DNA of 64,000 nucleotides from CAZPRY01 sp964589175. GTDB taxonomy: Bacteria; Fidelibacterota; UBA2242. Location: positions 32,888 to 96,887 of the forward strand of contig CAZPRY010000011.1 of NCBI GenBank assembly GCA_964589175.1, written 5' to 3'. How positions within the stretch are numbered: position 1 is the stretch's first letter; each line of letters begins with the position of its first letter. Below the pieces are notes generated by a model. It saw only the letters and a program-made list of their open reading frames with translations, searched no databases and was not told where the DNA came from. Shown one piece after another: positions 44,170-52,671 of the stretch. Position numbers and translations under genes: made by a program.

Positions 44170-45054
44170 CTAGGCCTGTTTTTTGTAGTATTTAAGAGCA
44201 CTACTCAATGCATTGTTCCAATCTGACAATTTCTTAGTTACTTCTTTGAAAATATTATGGTAAAGAATATGTAAGTTCTCTAGATCGAGATATGCCGCAT
44301 TACATTTAATGATAAATGGGAGTACCTCCATTGCTCTAGGATCCTCTTGGTATTTTTTACATAATTCCTTTAAAGGATTAAGCATCATTTCTTTTGTTTT
44401 TGTAATGAGACTGTAATTTGGGTCTTTATGCCAATTATACAATATGACGTCGAAATTTTTAAAAAATGGATCTTTTGAAGGCGGGATATTTTCTCTTCTA
44501 ATTATTGACGTGTACAAATCGAACAGTCGTAATATAGAATCGGTGTTTACAGCATAATCCTTTTCATACCTTCTTAAGTCATTCATGTATTGGTAAAAGT
44601 TTTTTTGATCAATCATATTTTGCTTTTCAAAAAAATTTACTGTGTCTACAATATTTTTAAAATGTATTATCTTTTCTTGTAATTTACCTTTTTTCTTCGT
44701 AATGAATATTGAATGCAAATCTTGATGAAGAATTTTTGTGAATGCTTCAGTTAATAAATTTGAGGTTTCAGCAAAAGCGAAATTTCTAGTTTCGATATAT
44801 TTAATAGATTCAGATAGTTCAGATAAATTTTCTAACTTTTTCTTTATTGGATCAGACAGAGATTCTAAAATAAAATATGTATAGGTTTCTATACTATTTA
44901 ATCTTTTTCGCTCCTTATAAAAGCTTCGAATCACGGGTAAAATTAATGCAAGTAAGGCAATAAAAATTGATACAATTGTTATATAAAACGTTGGATTAAA
45001 TTGAAATGGAGTAATGTCAATAAATTCTAAAGTGTCGGGGAGATCAGTATTCAT
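44170..45054 (-). CDS. Membrane-anchored helical protein, unknown function
   Basis: 294 residues. One transmembrane helix near residues 24-43 ('FYITIVSIFIALLALILPVI') follows a short N-terminal tail; the remaining 250 residues are charged, predominantly helical and probably cytoplasmic, with no motif I recognise. It is as AT rich as the neighbouring 43122-44033 gene and has the same orientation 136 bases upstream of it, so the two may have arrived together. Confidence 0.65.
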   Translation of the reverse strand: MNTDLPDTLEFIDITPFQFNPTFYITIVSIFIALLALILPVIRSFYKERKRLNSIETYTYFILESLSDPIKKKLENLSELSESIKYIETRNFAFAETSNLLTEAFTKILHQDLHSIFITKKKGKLQEKIIHFKNIVDTVNFFEKQNMIDQKNFYQYMNDLRRYEKDYAVNTDSILRLFDLYTSIIRRENIPPSKDPFFKNFDVILYNWHKDPNYSLITKTKEMMLNPLKELCKKYQEDPRAMEVLPFIIKCNAAYLDLENLHILYHNIFKEVTKKLSDWNNALSSALKYYKKQA

Positions 45055-45399
45055 TAAATTTCCATTGCTCTATTTTTATGGTCTAACTTACGTTTGACCG
45101 GCACATTTATTTATATAAATGTTTTCTGTATCCGGAAAATATTCATCCCCTGTTGTTCTGCTTTTTTTATGGCCTTTTCGTGGGTTGAGATGGTTTTCAC
45201 TTTTCTCCGGTCGGAATTTGCGAATTTCAAACACGATGCAAATAACAAGACCCCGTGATGTAGCTAAATACCGAAGCCGATTTGTCCAGAATACCAAGTT
45301 TACCGTTGCTTGAATTTTACATCGCTAAATACGGAAAGGCAAGCGAATCCTTGCTTCGTCCCTAAAAATCGGGACTACACAGGATATATGGCCGACGGT

Positions 45400-45423
45400 G
45401 TAATAGTTTATTGGTTAATTGGT
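45400..45423. repeat. Dispersed repeat R2, copy 2
   Basis: Identical over 24 bases to 42040-42063, in the same orientation. Confidence 0.85.
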
Positions 45424-45436
45424 AAATGGGGAAATG

Positions 45437-45530
45437 CTCTGTGTCCTCCGGGAACTCAGCGGTTAATGGAACAAAAAATCTGCGTTCATCAGCCCGCCGC
45501 TTGGTGTAGGCGGGCGTTAATCTATTGCAA
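45437..45530. repeat. Dispersed repeat R3, copy 2, with hairpin
   Basis: Counterpart of 42086-42180. Stem GCCCGCC (45492-45498)/GGCGGGC (45509-45515). Relative to copy 1, a T-A pair in the stem has become C-G, which keeps the hairpin. Confidence 0.8.
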
Positions 45531-45562
45531 AAGAACTGGAATGATGTCGAAAATCCCTTAGG

Positions 45563-45670
45563 GGCATATGGCAGAAGGCGCAGGGCAAAAGGCCGATGGC
45601 GGAAGCGGAAGGGGACGGCCTAAGCCGCAGGCTTTGATTTGTACGAGCAGGGTGCTTAGCGCCCGCGAAC
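45563..45670. repeat. Dispersed repeat R1, copy 2
   Basis: Counterpart of 41935-42036, with an identical 33-base core at 45618-45650. The order here is R2-R3-R1, whereas at the other end it is R1-R2-R3. Confidence 0.85.
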
Positions 45671-45713
45671 TTCTCCGGTGCGTTTCCGGGATTCCCATGG
45701 AGGGCGTTCCGCT

Positions 45714-47810
45714 TTATCCGGACAGAAGTTTTTTAATCTTCGTTAACAACTGATCTTTGTCGTACGGTTTCTGGATGTAGGCGGCGCCTTCTTCTACGAC
45801 TTTTTGCAGTTTGATTTTTTCTTCGGTGTAGCCGCTCGTAAAAATTACAGGTACACCGGGGCTGATGGATTTCAGCCTGTTGACCAATTCCAGTCCGCTC
45901 ATCCCGGGCAGGATTATATCCGAAATTATGAGTTGTATATGGTCCTTTTCTTTCGTGAAAATCTCGAGTGCGGTCTCGGCGCTCGCAGCCTTGATTACGC
46001 TGTAGTTGGAGAGTTCGAGGATTTCCTTGACGGTTTCCAGAACATCCAGGTCGTCTTCGATAAACAGGATCAATTCGTTCGATCCATCCAATGCGGCCTG
46101 AGTGGGAAGTTTTTTAGTGACCTTGATGCTTTTTTTCCGGGATGCAGGCAGGTAGAGTTTAAATACGGAGCCGTGCTTGATTTCCGAATAAACGTTCACC
46201 CAGCCGCCATGTTTTTTGGCAATCCCGTAAACCACCGAGAGTCCGAGTCCGGTGCCCTTACCCTCTTCTTTGGTCGTGAAGAAAGGATCGAAGATATTGG
46301 GGATAATCTCCCGGGGAATACCCTGGCCCGTATCTTCGATAGATACACGAATGAAATTTCCGGAATGGGATTCGGGGATGGTTTTAATATTTACTTTTTC
46401 CAGGGTGACATTCTCGGTCTTTATGATCAGTCGCCCTCCATGCGGCATGGCATCCCGGGCGTTTACCGCCAGGTTGACGATAACCTGTTCCATGTTGGCC
46501 TCGTCGGCCTCCACATTCCAGAGATTCGGATCCAGGGCGGTTACGATTGCAATATCTTCGCTGATAATGTGTTCGAGCATTCGTAAGATATTTTTTATCG
46601 TCGTATTGAAATCCATTAAGGTCGGTTTTATCTCATGTCGCCGGCTGAAGATGAGCAACTGGCTGGTTAAATTGGCGGCCCGGGAGGTCGTATCAAGGAT
46701 ATGCTTCAGATCTTTGAAACGGAGATCATCCTCAGTGGTATGCATCATCAGCAACTGGGCCCTGCCCTGGATTACCGTCAGCAAATTATTAAAATCATGG
46801 GCTACCCCGCCGGCAAGATTGCCGATCGCCTCCATTTTTTGGGAATGGATCAGCTGTTTGCGGATTGTCTTATATTCCTTTTCGATTTTGTTATTTTCGA
46901 TCGCGCTGGCAAATATATTGCCGATAATTGTCAACAGCGCAACATCCGTTTCATTCCAGGACCTCTCGCGGGTTACCGATTCGAAACCCAGAAATCCAAT
47001 CAGTTTTTCTTTATATTTCATCGGAACCGCAATAACCGATTTTACTCCCGATAACTTGAGTATCAATTGTTCGACACTTGCTTTGCGAGGCATATCCTCC
47101 GGATGCGAGAAATAGATGGGTTTGATTTTTTTAAAATTGCCCTGCCACCAGGGGAAACGGCTGATGGGTACTTTACGGAAGCTGCCCATAAGGGATTTGA
47201 TATTGGGTTTATGCCACTCATAGGTTTTGTGCATCGTTGTCTGGTCCAGCGAAATCAGAAAGACGGCTCCCCGGTCAGCCTTTAATGTCCGGGCGATGAT
47301 TTCAATAGACTGCATAACTTTCCCGTCCAATTGATTATCCTGGACATTGACGAACTCAGTTGAAATCTTTCCGAGCATCTCTTCGATGCGAACTCGCGCG
47401 TGGAGTTTTGTTTCGAGCTGTTTCGAGCAAGTGATATCCAATCCAAACGAAAGATAATACGTTATTTCGGAATCTTTATTAAAGATAGCCCTGTCGGTCC
47501 GGTTCAGCCAGCGAATTTCACCGCTGTCGGCGATCGTCTTCTGTTCGTAATTAACGAAGGGGGCTTCCGGTGTTATGGATTGATAATGCTGCTCGACTTT
47601 TTTTCGATCCCGGGCAGCTATCATATCAAAGAAATTGGCGCCAATCAATTGCGATGGCGTCAGGTTCATGGATTGGGCGTAAAATTGATTCACATAGGTT
47701 AAAGTACCGTCTGGGCGAAACATACAGACCAGTGCGGGTATATTATCATACGGTGAATCTGCGTAGAAATCTCCGGGACCGTGATCGACTCTGTTCTGGC
47801 TTCTGGACAT
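45714..47810 (-). CDS. Hybrid sensor histidine kinase (PAS-GAF-HisKA-HATPase-REC)
   Basis: 698 residues, no transmembrane helices, so cytoplasmic. PAS domain about 20-130 ('NIPALVCMFRPDGTLTYVNQ'), GAF about 145-308 ('ADRGAVFLISLD', 'SVIAVPMKYKEKLIGFLGFES'), histidine phosphotransfer region with H338 in 'NLAGGVAHDFNNLLTVI', ATPase domain with 'NLAVNARDAM', 'DTGQGI' and 'GTGLGLSVVYGI', and a C-terminal receiver with D631 in 'LIISDIILPGMSG'. AGAGG precedes the ATG. The output path is unknown; no response regulator with a DNA-binding domain is adjacent. Confidence 0.93.
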   Translation of the reverse strand: MSRSQNRVDHGPGDFYADSPYDNIPALVCMFRPDGTLTYVNQFYAQSMNLTPSQLIGANFFDMIAARDRKKVEQHYQSITPEAPFVNYEQKTIADSGEIRWLNRTDRAIFNKDSEITYYLSFGLDITCSKQLETKLHARVRIEEMLGKISTEFVNVQDNQLDGKVMQSIEIIARTLKADRGAVFLISLDQTTMHKTYEWHKPNIKSLMGSFRKVPISRFPWWQGNFKKIKPIYFSHPEDMPRKASVEQLILKLSGVKSVIAVPMKYKEKLIGFLGFESVTRERSWNETDVALLTIIGNIFASAIENNKIEKEYKTIRKQLIHSQKMEAIGNLAGGVAHDFNNLLTVIQGRAQLLMMHTTEDDLRFKDLKHILDTTSRAANLTSQLLIFSRRHEIKPTLMDFNTTIKNILRMLEHIISEDIAIVTALDPNLWNVEADEANMEQVIVNLAVNARDAMPHGGRLIIKTENVTLEKVNIKTIPESHSGNFIRVSIEDTGQGIPREIIPNIFDPFFTTKEEGKGTGLGLSVVYGIAKKHGGWVNVYSEIKHGSVFKLYLPASRKKSIKVTKKLPTQAALDGSNELILFIEDDLDVLETVKEILELSNYSVIKAASAETALEIFTKEKDHIQLIISDIILPGMSGLELVNRLKSISPGVPVIFTSGYTEEKIKLQKVVEEGAAYIQKPYDKDQLLTKIKKLLSG

Positions 47811-48120
47811 GAATTCCTCTTAAGTATCTGAAAATTCTCTGGACGTAAAATTCACACGGACAAAACAACTTGTTTTCGGAAATATATATGTATCAGAATA
47901 GTAAAACAAGCGTAAAGAAAATTTATTCGCCACGAATGATTGGTATCGCAAACGGGCAGCCTGGGATGGATGAAATATAGCTCACTTATCCGGGCGCACC
48001 CGATCAAGGAAAGTACGCTACTGATTCACGCGCTTTACAATGGCGACGATTGGCCGGAAGTCCGGTTGGATTACTTTTGTTGCCGCCTGGCGGATAACCG
48101 GGGCTTTATCGCGGGTACAG
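47811..48120. other. Intergenic region, no supported gene
   Basis: About 310 bases between two minus-strand genes. A 69-codon plus-strand frame (47940-48149) overlaps the end of the neighbouring gene and has no recognisable product. The kinase promoter is probably here, but I see no clear consensus. Confidence 0.5.
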
Positions 48121-48996
48121 CTATTTCAGGTACAGCAATTTTCGGGTAGAAACAATTTGATGATCGATTTCCAGCCGGTAGAAATAGATGCCGCCGGGAA
48201 TGCTCATGGCCGTGAACGATGCGAGATGATAGCCGGCATCCTGACGGTTATCTACCAGAGTAAGTATCTCTCGGCCCCGCACGTCATATAATTTCAGGGT
48301 AACAACATTTGCTGTCGGCAGATAGTAGGGAATTACAGTTTCCGCGTTAAAGGGATTCGGATAATTCGGATACAGTTCGAAGCTCGCACTTATAACGACG
48401 GATTTGGTTTCGATCGTGGAGGTTGTTATTGAATAATCGTTCAATTGATACTCCTGCATTCCGATAAAATTATCCTCCGTATAGGCCACTTTTCCGATTC
48501 CCCGGGCGAACCAGGATTCACGCATACCGGCATCAGCGCAGAACCCGGTATGAAAGAAGTGATAACCTGTGAATTCTCCGAGAGGCGTTGTGATTGTGTC
48601 GGCCGTACCGACAACTGCTATTCCGCCCCCGAAAAAGCACTCGTAGCCCCAGGGCAGATCCCAGTTTTCACCAGCCTCCGCATTAAAATCGAACAGTTTA
48701 TATTCGCTACTGTCTCTGCTGTAGAGCATGTACACGACATTGTTCTGGCTCCGTAGCCAGAATTCCGGTTCGGTCTCCGACCAAACTGTCAAACCATAAT
48801 ATTGGTGTCCGTTGATTGTGGTGGTTTCCACGATTCTTTCCGTATGCGGGAAGTTCTGACCGCTGTAGTCCCAGTAGGCTCCCAATTTCAGGGGATAATA
48901 ATCCGATTCATCAATGTTTTGCGAAAACGAGAATGAAATGAAATTGCACAGTACGAAAACGACAAAAAGGAAAGCGCATTTGCTTGTTACAGTCAT
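48121..48996 (-). CDS. Secreted protein with YPNPFN-type (T9SS type A-like) C-terminal sorting tail
   Basis: 291 residues. Signal peptide to about residue 26 ('FISFSFSQ'). The middle (30-195) is an uncharacterised beta-rich domain with 'LKLGAYWDYSGQ' and 'TTPLGEFTGYHFF'. Residues about 210-291 are the conserved secretion tail: 'FELYPNYPNPFNAETVIPYYLP', 'VTLKLYDVRGREILTLVD' and 'PGGIYFYRLEI', ending in the basic 'RKLLYLK'. This tail is typical of proteins exported to the surface in FCB-group phyla. Four cysteines in the middle domain may form disulfides. Its role is unknown. Confidence 0.88.
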   Translation of the reverse strand: MTVTSKCAFLFVVFVLCNFISFSFSQNIDESDYYPLKLGAYWDYSGQNFPHTERIVETTTINGHQYYGLTVWSETEPEFWLRSQNNVVYMLYSRDSSEYKLFDFNAEAGENWDLPWGYECFFGGGIAVVGTADTITTPLGEFTGYHFFHTGFCADAGMRESWFARGIGKVAYTEDNFIGMQEYQLNDYSITTSTIETKSVVISASFELYPNYPNPFNAETVIPYYLPTANVVTLKLYDVRGREILTLVDNRQDAGYHLASFTAMSIPGGIYFYRLEIDHQIVSTRKLLYLK

Positions 48997-49046
48997 TTTG
49001 CTTCCTCTCTTTCCGTGAATCGATCCCCGGTTTCTGCATAGCGGAA

Positions 49047-49601
49047 TTAATCCCAGGGATTTCGTTTATACAGTCCTTTGAGCGGGTGCAAGTCCTTGCG
49101 CCCGTCGACGTAAACGGCGATCCACTCGGCCAGGCGTTTTCCCAACCGGCGGCAGGATTCTATTTCCTTGTCCTCACGCGGTTCACCGGCCTGAACGGCG
49201 CCGTAGTGACCCGTGAATTGATGGCCCGCGTAATCGGTGACCCCGAATACCAGAAAACCGTAATTCAGCATAATTGTCAGGAGCGCCTGACAGGTTAGTT
49301 CGCCGCCGCCGCCCCATCCGCCCTGGGAACTGAAAGCGCATCCGATCCTGCCGTCCAGTTTCTGCCAGAGCGGCAAAATATCTTCCCAGAATTTCTTCAT
49401 CTCGGCCGACACCGTACCCAGGTGAGTCGGCGAGCCGAGTGCCAGCCCATCGCACCAGACGATATCTTCCGCATTTGCCAGCGCGATCGATTTAATCCGT
49501 ACTTCGATTTCCGGAATTCCGGCGGCGCCTTCGCCAACGTAATCGGCCATTTTTGCGGTGCTGCCGTCTTTACTGTAGTACAAAATCAGAACTTTTCCCA
49601 A
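49047..49601 (-). CDS. Flavodoxin-fold NAD(P)H:quinone oxidoreductase-like protein (WrbA type)
   Basis: 184 residues. 'ILYYSKDGSTAKMADYVGEGA' is the FMN phosphate loop, 'DGLALGSPTHLGTVSAEMKKFWED' the second FMN loop and 'AFSSQGGWGGGGELT' the third, all as in WrbA/NADPH-dependent FMN reductases. The start is a TTG at 49601 with GGGAG eight bases upstream; the first in-frame ATG is inside the FMN loop region. It probably reduces quinones or serves as a flavodoxin-like carrier. Confidence 0.88.
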   Translation of the reverse strand: MGKVLILYYSKDGSTAKMADYVGEGAAGIPEIEVRIKSIALANAEDIVWCDGLALGSPTHLGTVSAEMKKFWEDILPLWQKLDGRIGCAFSSQGGWGGGGELTCQALLTIMLNYGFLVFGVTDYAGHQFTGHYGAVQAGEPREDKEIESCRRLGKRLAEWIAVYVDGRKDLHPLKGLYKRNPWD

Positions 49602-49643
49602 TTGCCGTACTCCCGTAATTTTCTGTGATTAAACCAGACTCAT

Positions 49644-50768
49644 TTATTGTTCATCGGTTTTTCCGGCCGTCAAAACCGAAACCAGCCGGCGGTTCGGTAC
49701 GCCGTTTTCGTCGACGACCGGGAAATCACCCTTATAGCACCAGTGGCAAAAGGCGATCCCGTTCGCATTGAAAATGTCGCAGACATCGCTGTACCAGCGC
49801 AGCATGATATTTTCGGGGATCGTCGGATAAACGCCGAATTCACCGCAGAACAGGGGCAGATCGTACTCTTTTGCAACTTTAATGGCAGGAGCCATTTCCT
49901 CGGCCAGAATTTCTTTCGTGAAATAACCGTTGGCGTAATCCCGCATCGCCTCCCGGGCGCTTTCCGAAAGGTCCTGATAACACGTTGTGTCCACAATTTG
50001 CCCCGGGTAATTCACCGGGCCGGAATATTCGCCGGTCACGTTCCAGGACGCCAGGTGATGCGTAAGCGCGAGCGGTGTGTAGAAATGAAAACTCAGGATG
50101 ATATTCCTGTCATCCTTCGGTATTTTCAATTGGGGAAATGTGCCGGGAATCTGCCAGCGGTTGGAACCGACCACGATTTTGCGATTCGGCTCGTTTTTGC
50201 GGATTTCGGCAATGACTTTCCCTAAGAGCTTGTTCCAATCCGCCGGATCGTCGGCAACGGCTTCATTCAGGATTTCGTAGGCCACTTTGTCATTCGGGTA
50301 GTTGTGCAGTTCCGTGGAAAGTTGCCGCCACAATTCAGCCAGTTTTTCCTGTTCGGCGGGATCGGTCCAGAGGGGATTGGTTTCGGCGATAAAATGATGC
50401 GAGCGGATGATATGCAGATCAACGATGACCCTTAGTTTCGCTGCCAGGGCCCAGCCGATTGCACTGTGCAGCAATTCGAACGCTTCACTTTTCTTATTTC
50501 CGAGGGAATCCCACAACTGCACTTCATCAACCGGAATCCGCACATGATCGAATCCGGCGGCAGCGATCGTATCAAAATCCGCCTGTGTGATGTAATCGAG
50601 GCGCTCCTGGCCCCGCTTTTCACTCTGCGACAGCCAGTGGCTGACATTGACACCGGTACGGATGTCGAATTTGGAACTGTCCTGTTTCGATCGATCTTTG
50701 TGGGCACATGTCACCATCAACAATCCGGATAGCAGCATCAGGAATACCAACATTTTGTTTCTATGCAT
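49644..50768 (-). CDS. Glycoside hydrolase family 5-type secreted endoglucanase-like enzyme
   Basis: 374 residues. An N-terminal signal 'MLVFLMLLSGLLMVTCAHK' could be a lipoprotein signal, though Thr at -1 of the cysteine is unusual. The catalytic (beta/alpha)8 domain has 'GVNVSHWL', 'GFDHVRIPVDEVQLWD', the acid/base Glu in 'YEILNEAVAD' and the nucleophile Glu in 'LFCGEFGVYP', the GH5 pair. The likely substrate is a beta-glucan. ATG 50768 has GGGGA nine bases upstream; the frame is open farther left without a signal peptide. Upstream is the DUF3052 gene. Confidence 0.9.
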   Translation of the reverse strand: MHRNKMLVFLMLLSGLLMVTCAHKDRSKQDSSKFDIRTGVNVSHWLSQSEKRGQERLDYITQADFDTIAAAGFDHVRIPVDEVQLWDSLGNKKSEAFELLHSAIGWALAAKLRVIVDLHIIRSHHFIAETNPLWTDPAEQEKLAELWRQLSTELHNYPNDKVAYEILNEAVADDPADWNKLLGKVIAEIRKNEPNRKIVVGSNRWQIPGTFPQLKIPKDDRNIILSFHFYTPLALTHHLASWNVTGEYSGPVNYPGQIVDTTCYQDLSESAREAMRDYANGYFTKEILAEEMAPAIKVAKEYDLPLFCGEFGVYPTIPENIMLRWYSDVCDIFNANGIAFCHWCYKGDFPVVDENGVPNRRLVSVLTAGKTDEQ

Positions 50769-50859
50769 CTCAAAATTCCCCAATGTAAAATTTGTCGTTT
50801 TAAATCCTTTACATCTTTTATTTTCTTTGCGATCGTCGCGAGAATAAATTTCCTGCAAT

Positions 50860-51645
50860 TCATCGTTTCTCTTTTCGTTTCGTGAACAACAGCCCGGACC
50901 AGGTCGTGTCAATGGAGCAGATTTTATAATCGACCATCCCGGCCGCCAGGCCGATGTCGCGCACAATTTGCTGGCTCAAGTCGGTTTTGATTGCCGATGA
51001 CTTTTTAAGCCAGGCGATCCAGAGCGGGCATTGTGCTGCAATGCTTTGCATTCGTTCAACCGACTGTTGCATTTCATCACGGTTACGCACAAACCAGACG
51101 GCCAGATCGACGGGTGCTTGTAATCCGTCCACGACTGTGACTTTGTCGGGAAGTTCTCCCAATTGATTTTGAAAATCCGCGGGTCCTGAAATCAAAGCAA
51201 CCCGGAGGCCGGCTTTGATCCCCAGTTTCTTCCAGAGCGGTCGCCCGGCGTAACTGTCCATGATGGAATCGGGCGTGACCGGATTTTGGTTTGGCGTTGA
51301 CAAGGCGCTTGCCAGAGCAATGTCGATAGCATCCCAGCTGGTGTATTCCGCGTCGGGTAGTAATTTCCGAATCCGTTCGACCTTCTGTTGTTCTCCGTCG
51401 ACGAAGAGCAGCGGAAGGTAGCGCGTGGATTTCGATTTGCGGATTAATATGCCGAAGTCCCGGCCTTGCGAAGGGAGCCGGGTCAGATCGATTACCACGG
51501 CCTCCGGAAGAGTCTGCGCCAGGCGTTTCAGGAATTCCAAACCGGAGGGCAATTCGTAAACGACGTCATGCCCACTGCGCCTTAGCCGTTCGATTGCGGG
51601 CTTGGCTTCCTCGGAGTTCCAGTGAATCAATTGAATACGCGCCAC
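50860..51645 (-). CDS. Receiver-like domain fused to DUF3052-like domain
   Basis: 261 residues. Residues 1-115 look like a response-regulator receiver with D53 in 'AVVIDLTRLPSQGRDF', but the acidic pocket at residues 8-13 is 'HWNSEE', and the switch Thr and conserved Lys are absent, so it is probably a pseudo-receiver. Residues about 128-255 resemble DUF3052: 'YAGRPLWKKLGIKAGLRVALISGPADFQNQLGELP' and 'DLAVWFV', 'LWIAWLKKSS', 'SGLLFTKRKE'. The start is GTG at 51645 after GAGG. No function is known for the fusion. Confidence 0.78.
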   Translation of the reverse strand: MARIQLIHWNSEEAKPAIERLRRSGHDVVYELPSGLEFLKRLAQTLPEAVVIDLTRLPSQGRDFGILIRKSKSTRYLPLLFVDGEQQKVERIRKLLPDAEYTSWDAIDIALASALSTPNQNPVTPDSIMDSYAGRPLWKKLGIKAGLRVALISGPADFQNQLGELPDKVTVVDGLQAPVDLAVWFVRNRDEMQQSVERMQSIAAQCPLWIAWLKKSSAIKTDLSQQIVRDIGLAAGMVDYKICSIDTTWSGLLFTKRKEKR

Positions 51646-51778
51646 GATTTCCTCACGTCAGTCGATGTTGTTTTGACTATAATTTAGGGCATAGCGTTAA
51701 AAACCGCCATACCTAAGATAGGCTGCTCAGGAGGCCGATAATATTTTAAAAGGCGATTGAGTAATCGATGAAGTGGAA

Positions 51779-52507
51779 TTATTTAATGCAGCTGTGGATC
51801 GCGACGATCCCGGGAAAGAGCCTGCGAACCGACACTTCGCGGAAACCGGCTTCCCGTAGAAGAGCGGCCAGCTCTTCGGCCGAATAGAAGGTCCGCATCG
51901 TTTTGGATAAATAGGTGTAGCCGCCTTTCGATCCTGAAATCAGGCCGCCGATGGGGCCGATGATAGTTTTGGCGTAGAGATGAAATCCGCGGCGAATCAG
52001 GCTCAGGCGCGGCTGCGTGGTCTCGATCGTTACGAAGAGGCCGCCCGGTTTCATGATGCGCCGGTATTCGCGGAACGTCTGCAACAGCGATTCGCGGCCC
52101 AGGTTGTTATTGCGCGTGGCAAACGACATCGTCACCAGATCGAAACTTCCCCCGGCGAAGGCCAGTGCTTTGGTATCGGTCAGGATGAAACGCACGCCGC
52201 TTAGCCGACGCTTGACCGCTTGTTGCATCATCGGCAGAGAGAAGTCGGCGGCAAATAGTTGAACATTTTCGGGTGCCCGGCGATGAAGCCGCGCGATCAT
52301 ATCGCCGGTCCCGCAGCAGACGTCGATCCAGCGTCCGCCGCCTGCTGAAACGGCGATTTTCGCGGCGCGCCGGCGCCAGATGCGGTCCAATCCCAGGGTC
52401 AGCACGCCGTTCACGAGTTCATACGTATCGGCGAGCTGCGCCGAAAACATCTTGCGGATTTCGCGGGTGGATTTTTGCGGGGATTTTGCGATGGAATCGG
52501 CGTTCAT
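51779..52507 (-). CDS. UbiE/MenG-like SAM-dependent methyltransferase
   Basis: 242 residues from the ATG at 52507; the frame is open to 52675 but that part overlaps the upstream gene region and looks non-coding. 'MFSAQLADTYELVNGVLTLGLDRIWRR' and 'WIDVCCGTGDMIARL' match the UbiE/COQ5 opening and SAM motif I; 'FAGGSFDLVTMSFATRNN' and 'RIMKPGGLFVTIETTQP' are the later motifs, and 'YTYLSKTMRTFYSAEELAALLREAGF' is the UbiE tail. It probably methylates demethylmenaquinone, giving menaquinone, which fits the quinone-sensing kinase elsewhere in the window. Confidence 0.85.
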   Translation of the reverse strand: MNADSIAKSPQKSTREIRKMFSAQLADTYELVNGVLTLGLDRIWRRRAAKIAVSAGGGRWIDVCCGTGDMIARLHRRAPENVQLFAADFSLPMMQQAVKRRLSGVRFILTDTKALAFAGGSFDLVTMSFATRNNNLGRESLLQTFREYRRIMKPGGLFVTIETTQPRLSLIRRGFHLYAKTIIGPIGGLISGSKGGYTYLSKTMRTFYSAEELAALLREAGFREVSVRRLFPGIVAIHSCIK

Positions 52508-52671
52508 GATCACTCGTTCGCTAAGGTTTGTCAACTCTTTCCCGTGTTGTTCAGGTAGCGAGAAAGGCGGGGCAAACTTACACGAAATCGACCAATTATG
52601 AAAAGGGAAATGGCGGACTTTCGGAAAATCGGGAAGCCCGCCTAAGGGGGATAAATTCAGTGCGATTGATG

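Larger units (their letters stand above)
45055..45713. other. Intergenic region with second repeat set
   Basis: No supported gene. A hairpin ACATTTAT/ATAAATGT with a TTAT loop lies at 45103-45122. Repeats R2, R3 and R1 (second copies) follow from 45400 to 45670. The region ends at the hybrid kinase stop codon. Confidence 0.7.

Noticed and set aside
47940..48149. A 69-codon plus-strand frame between the hybrid kinase and the sorting-tail protein
   Set aside because: It overlaps the end of the well-supported minus-strand gene and has no recognisable features.
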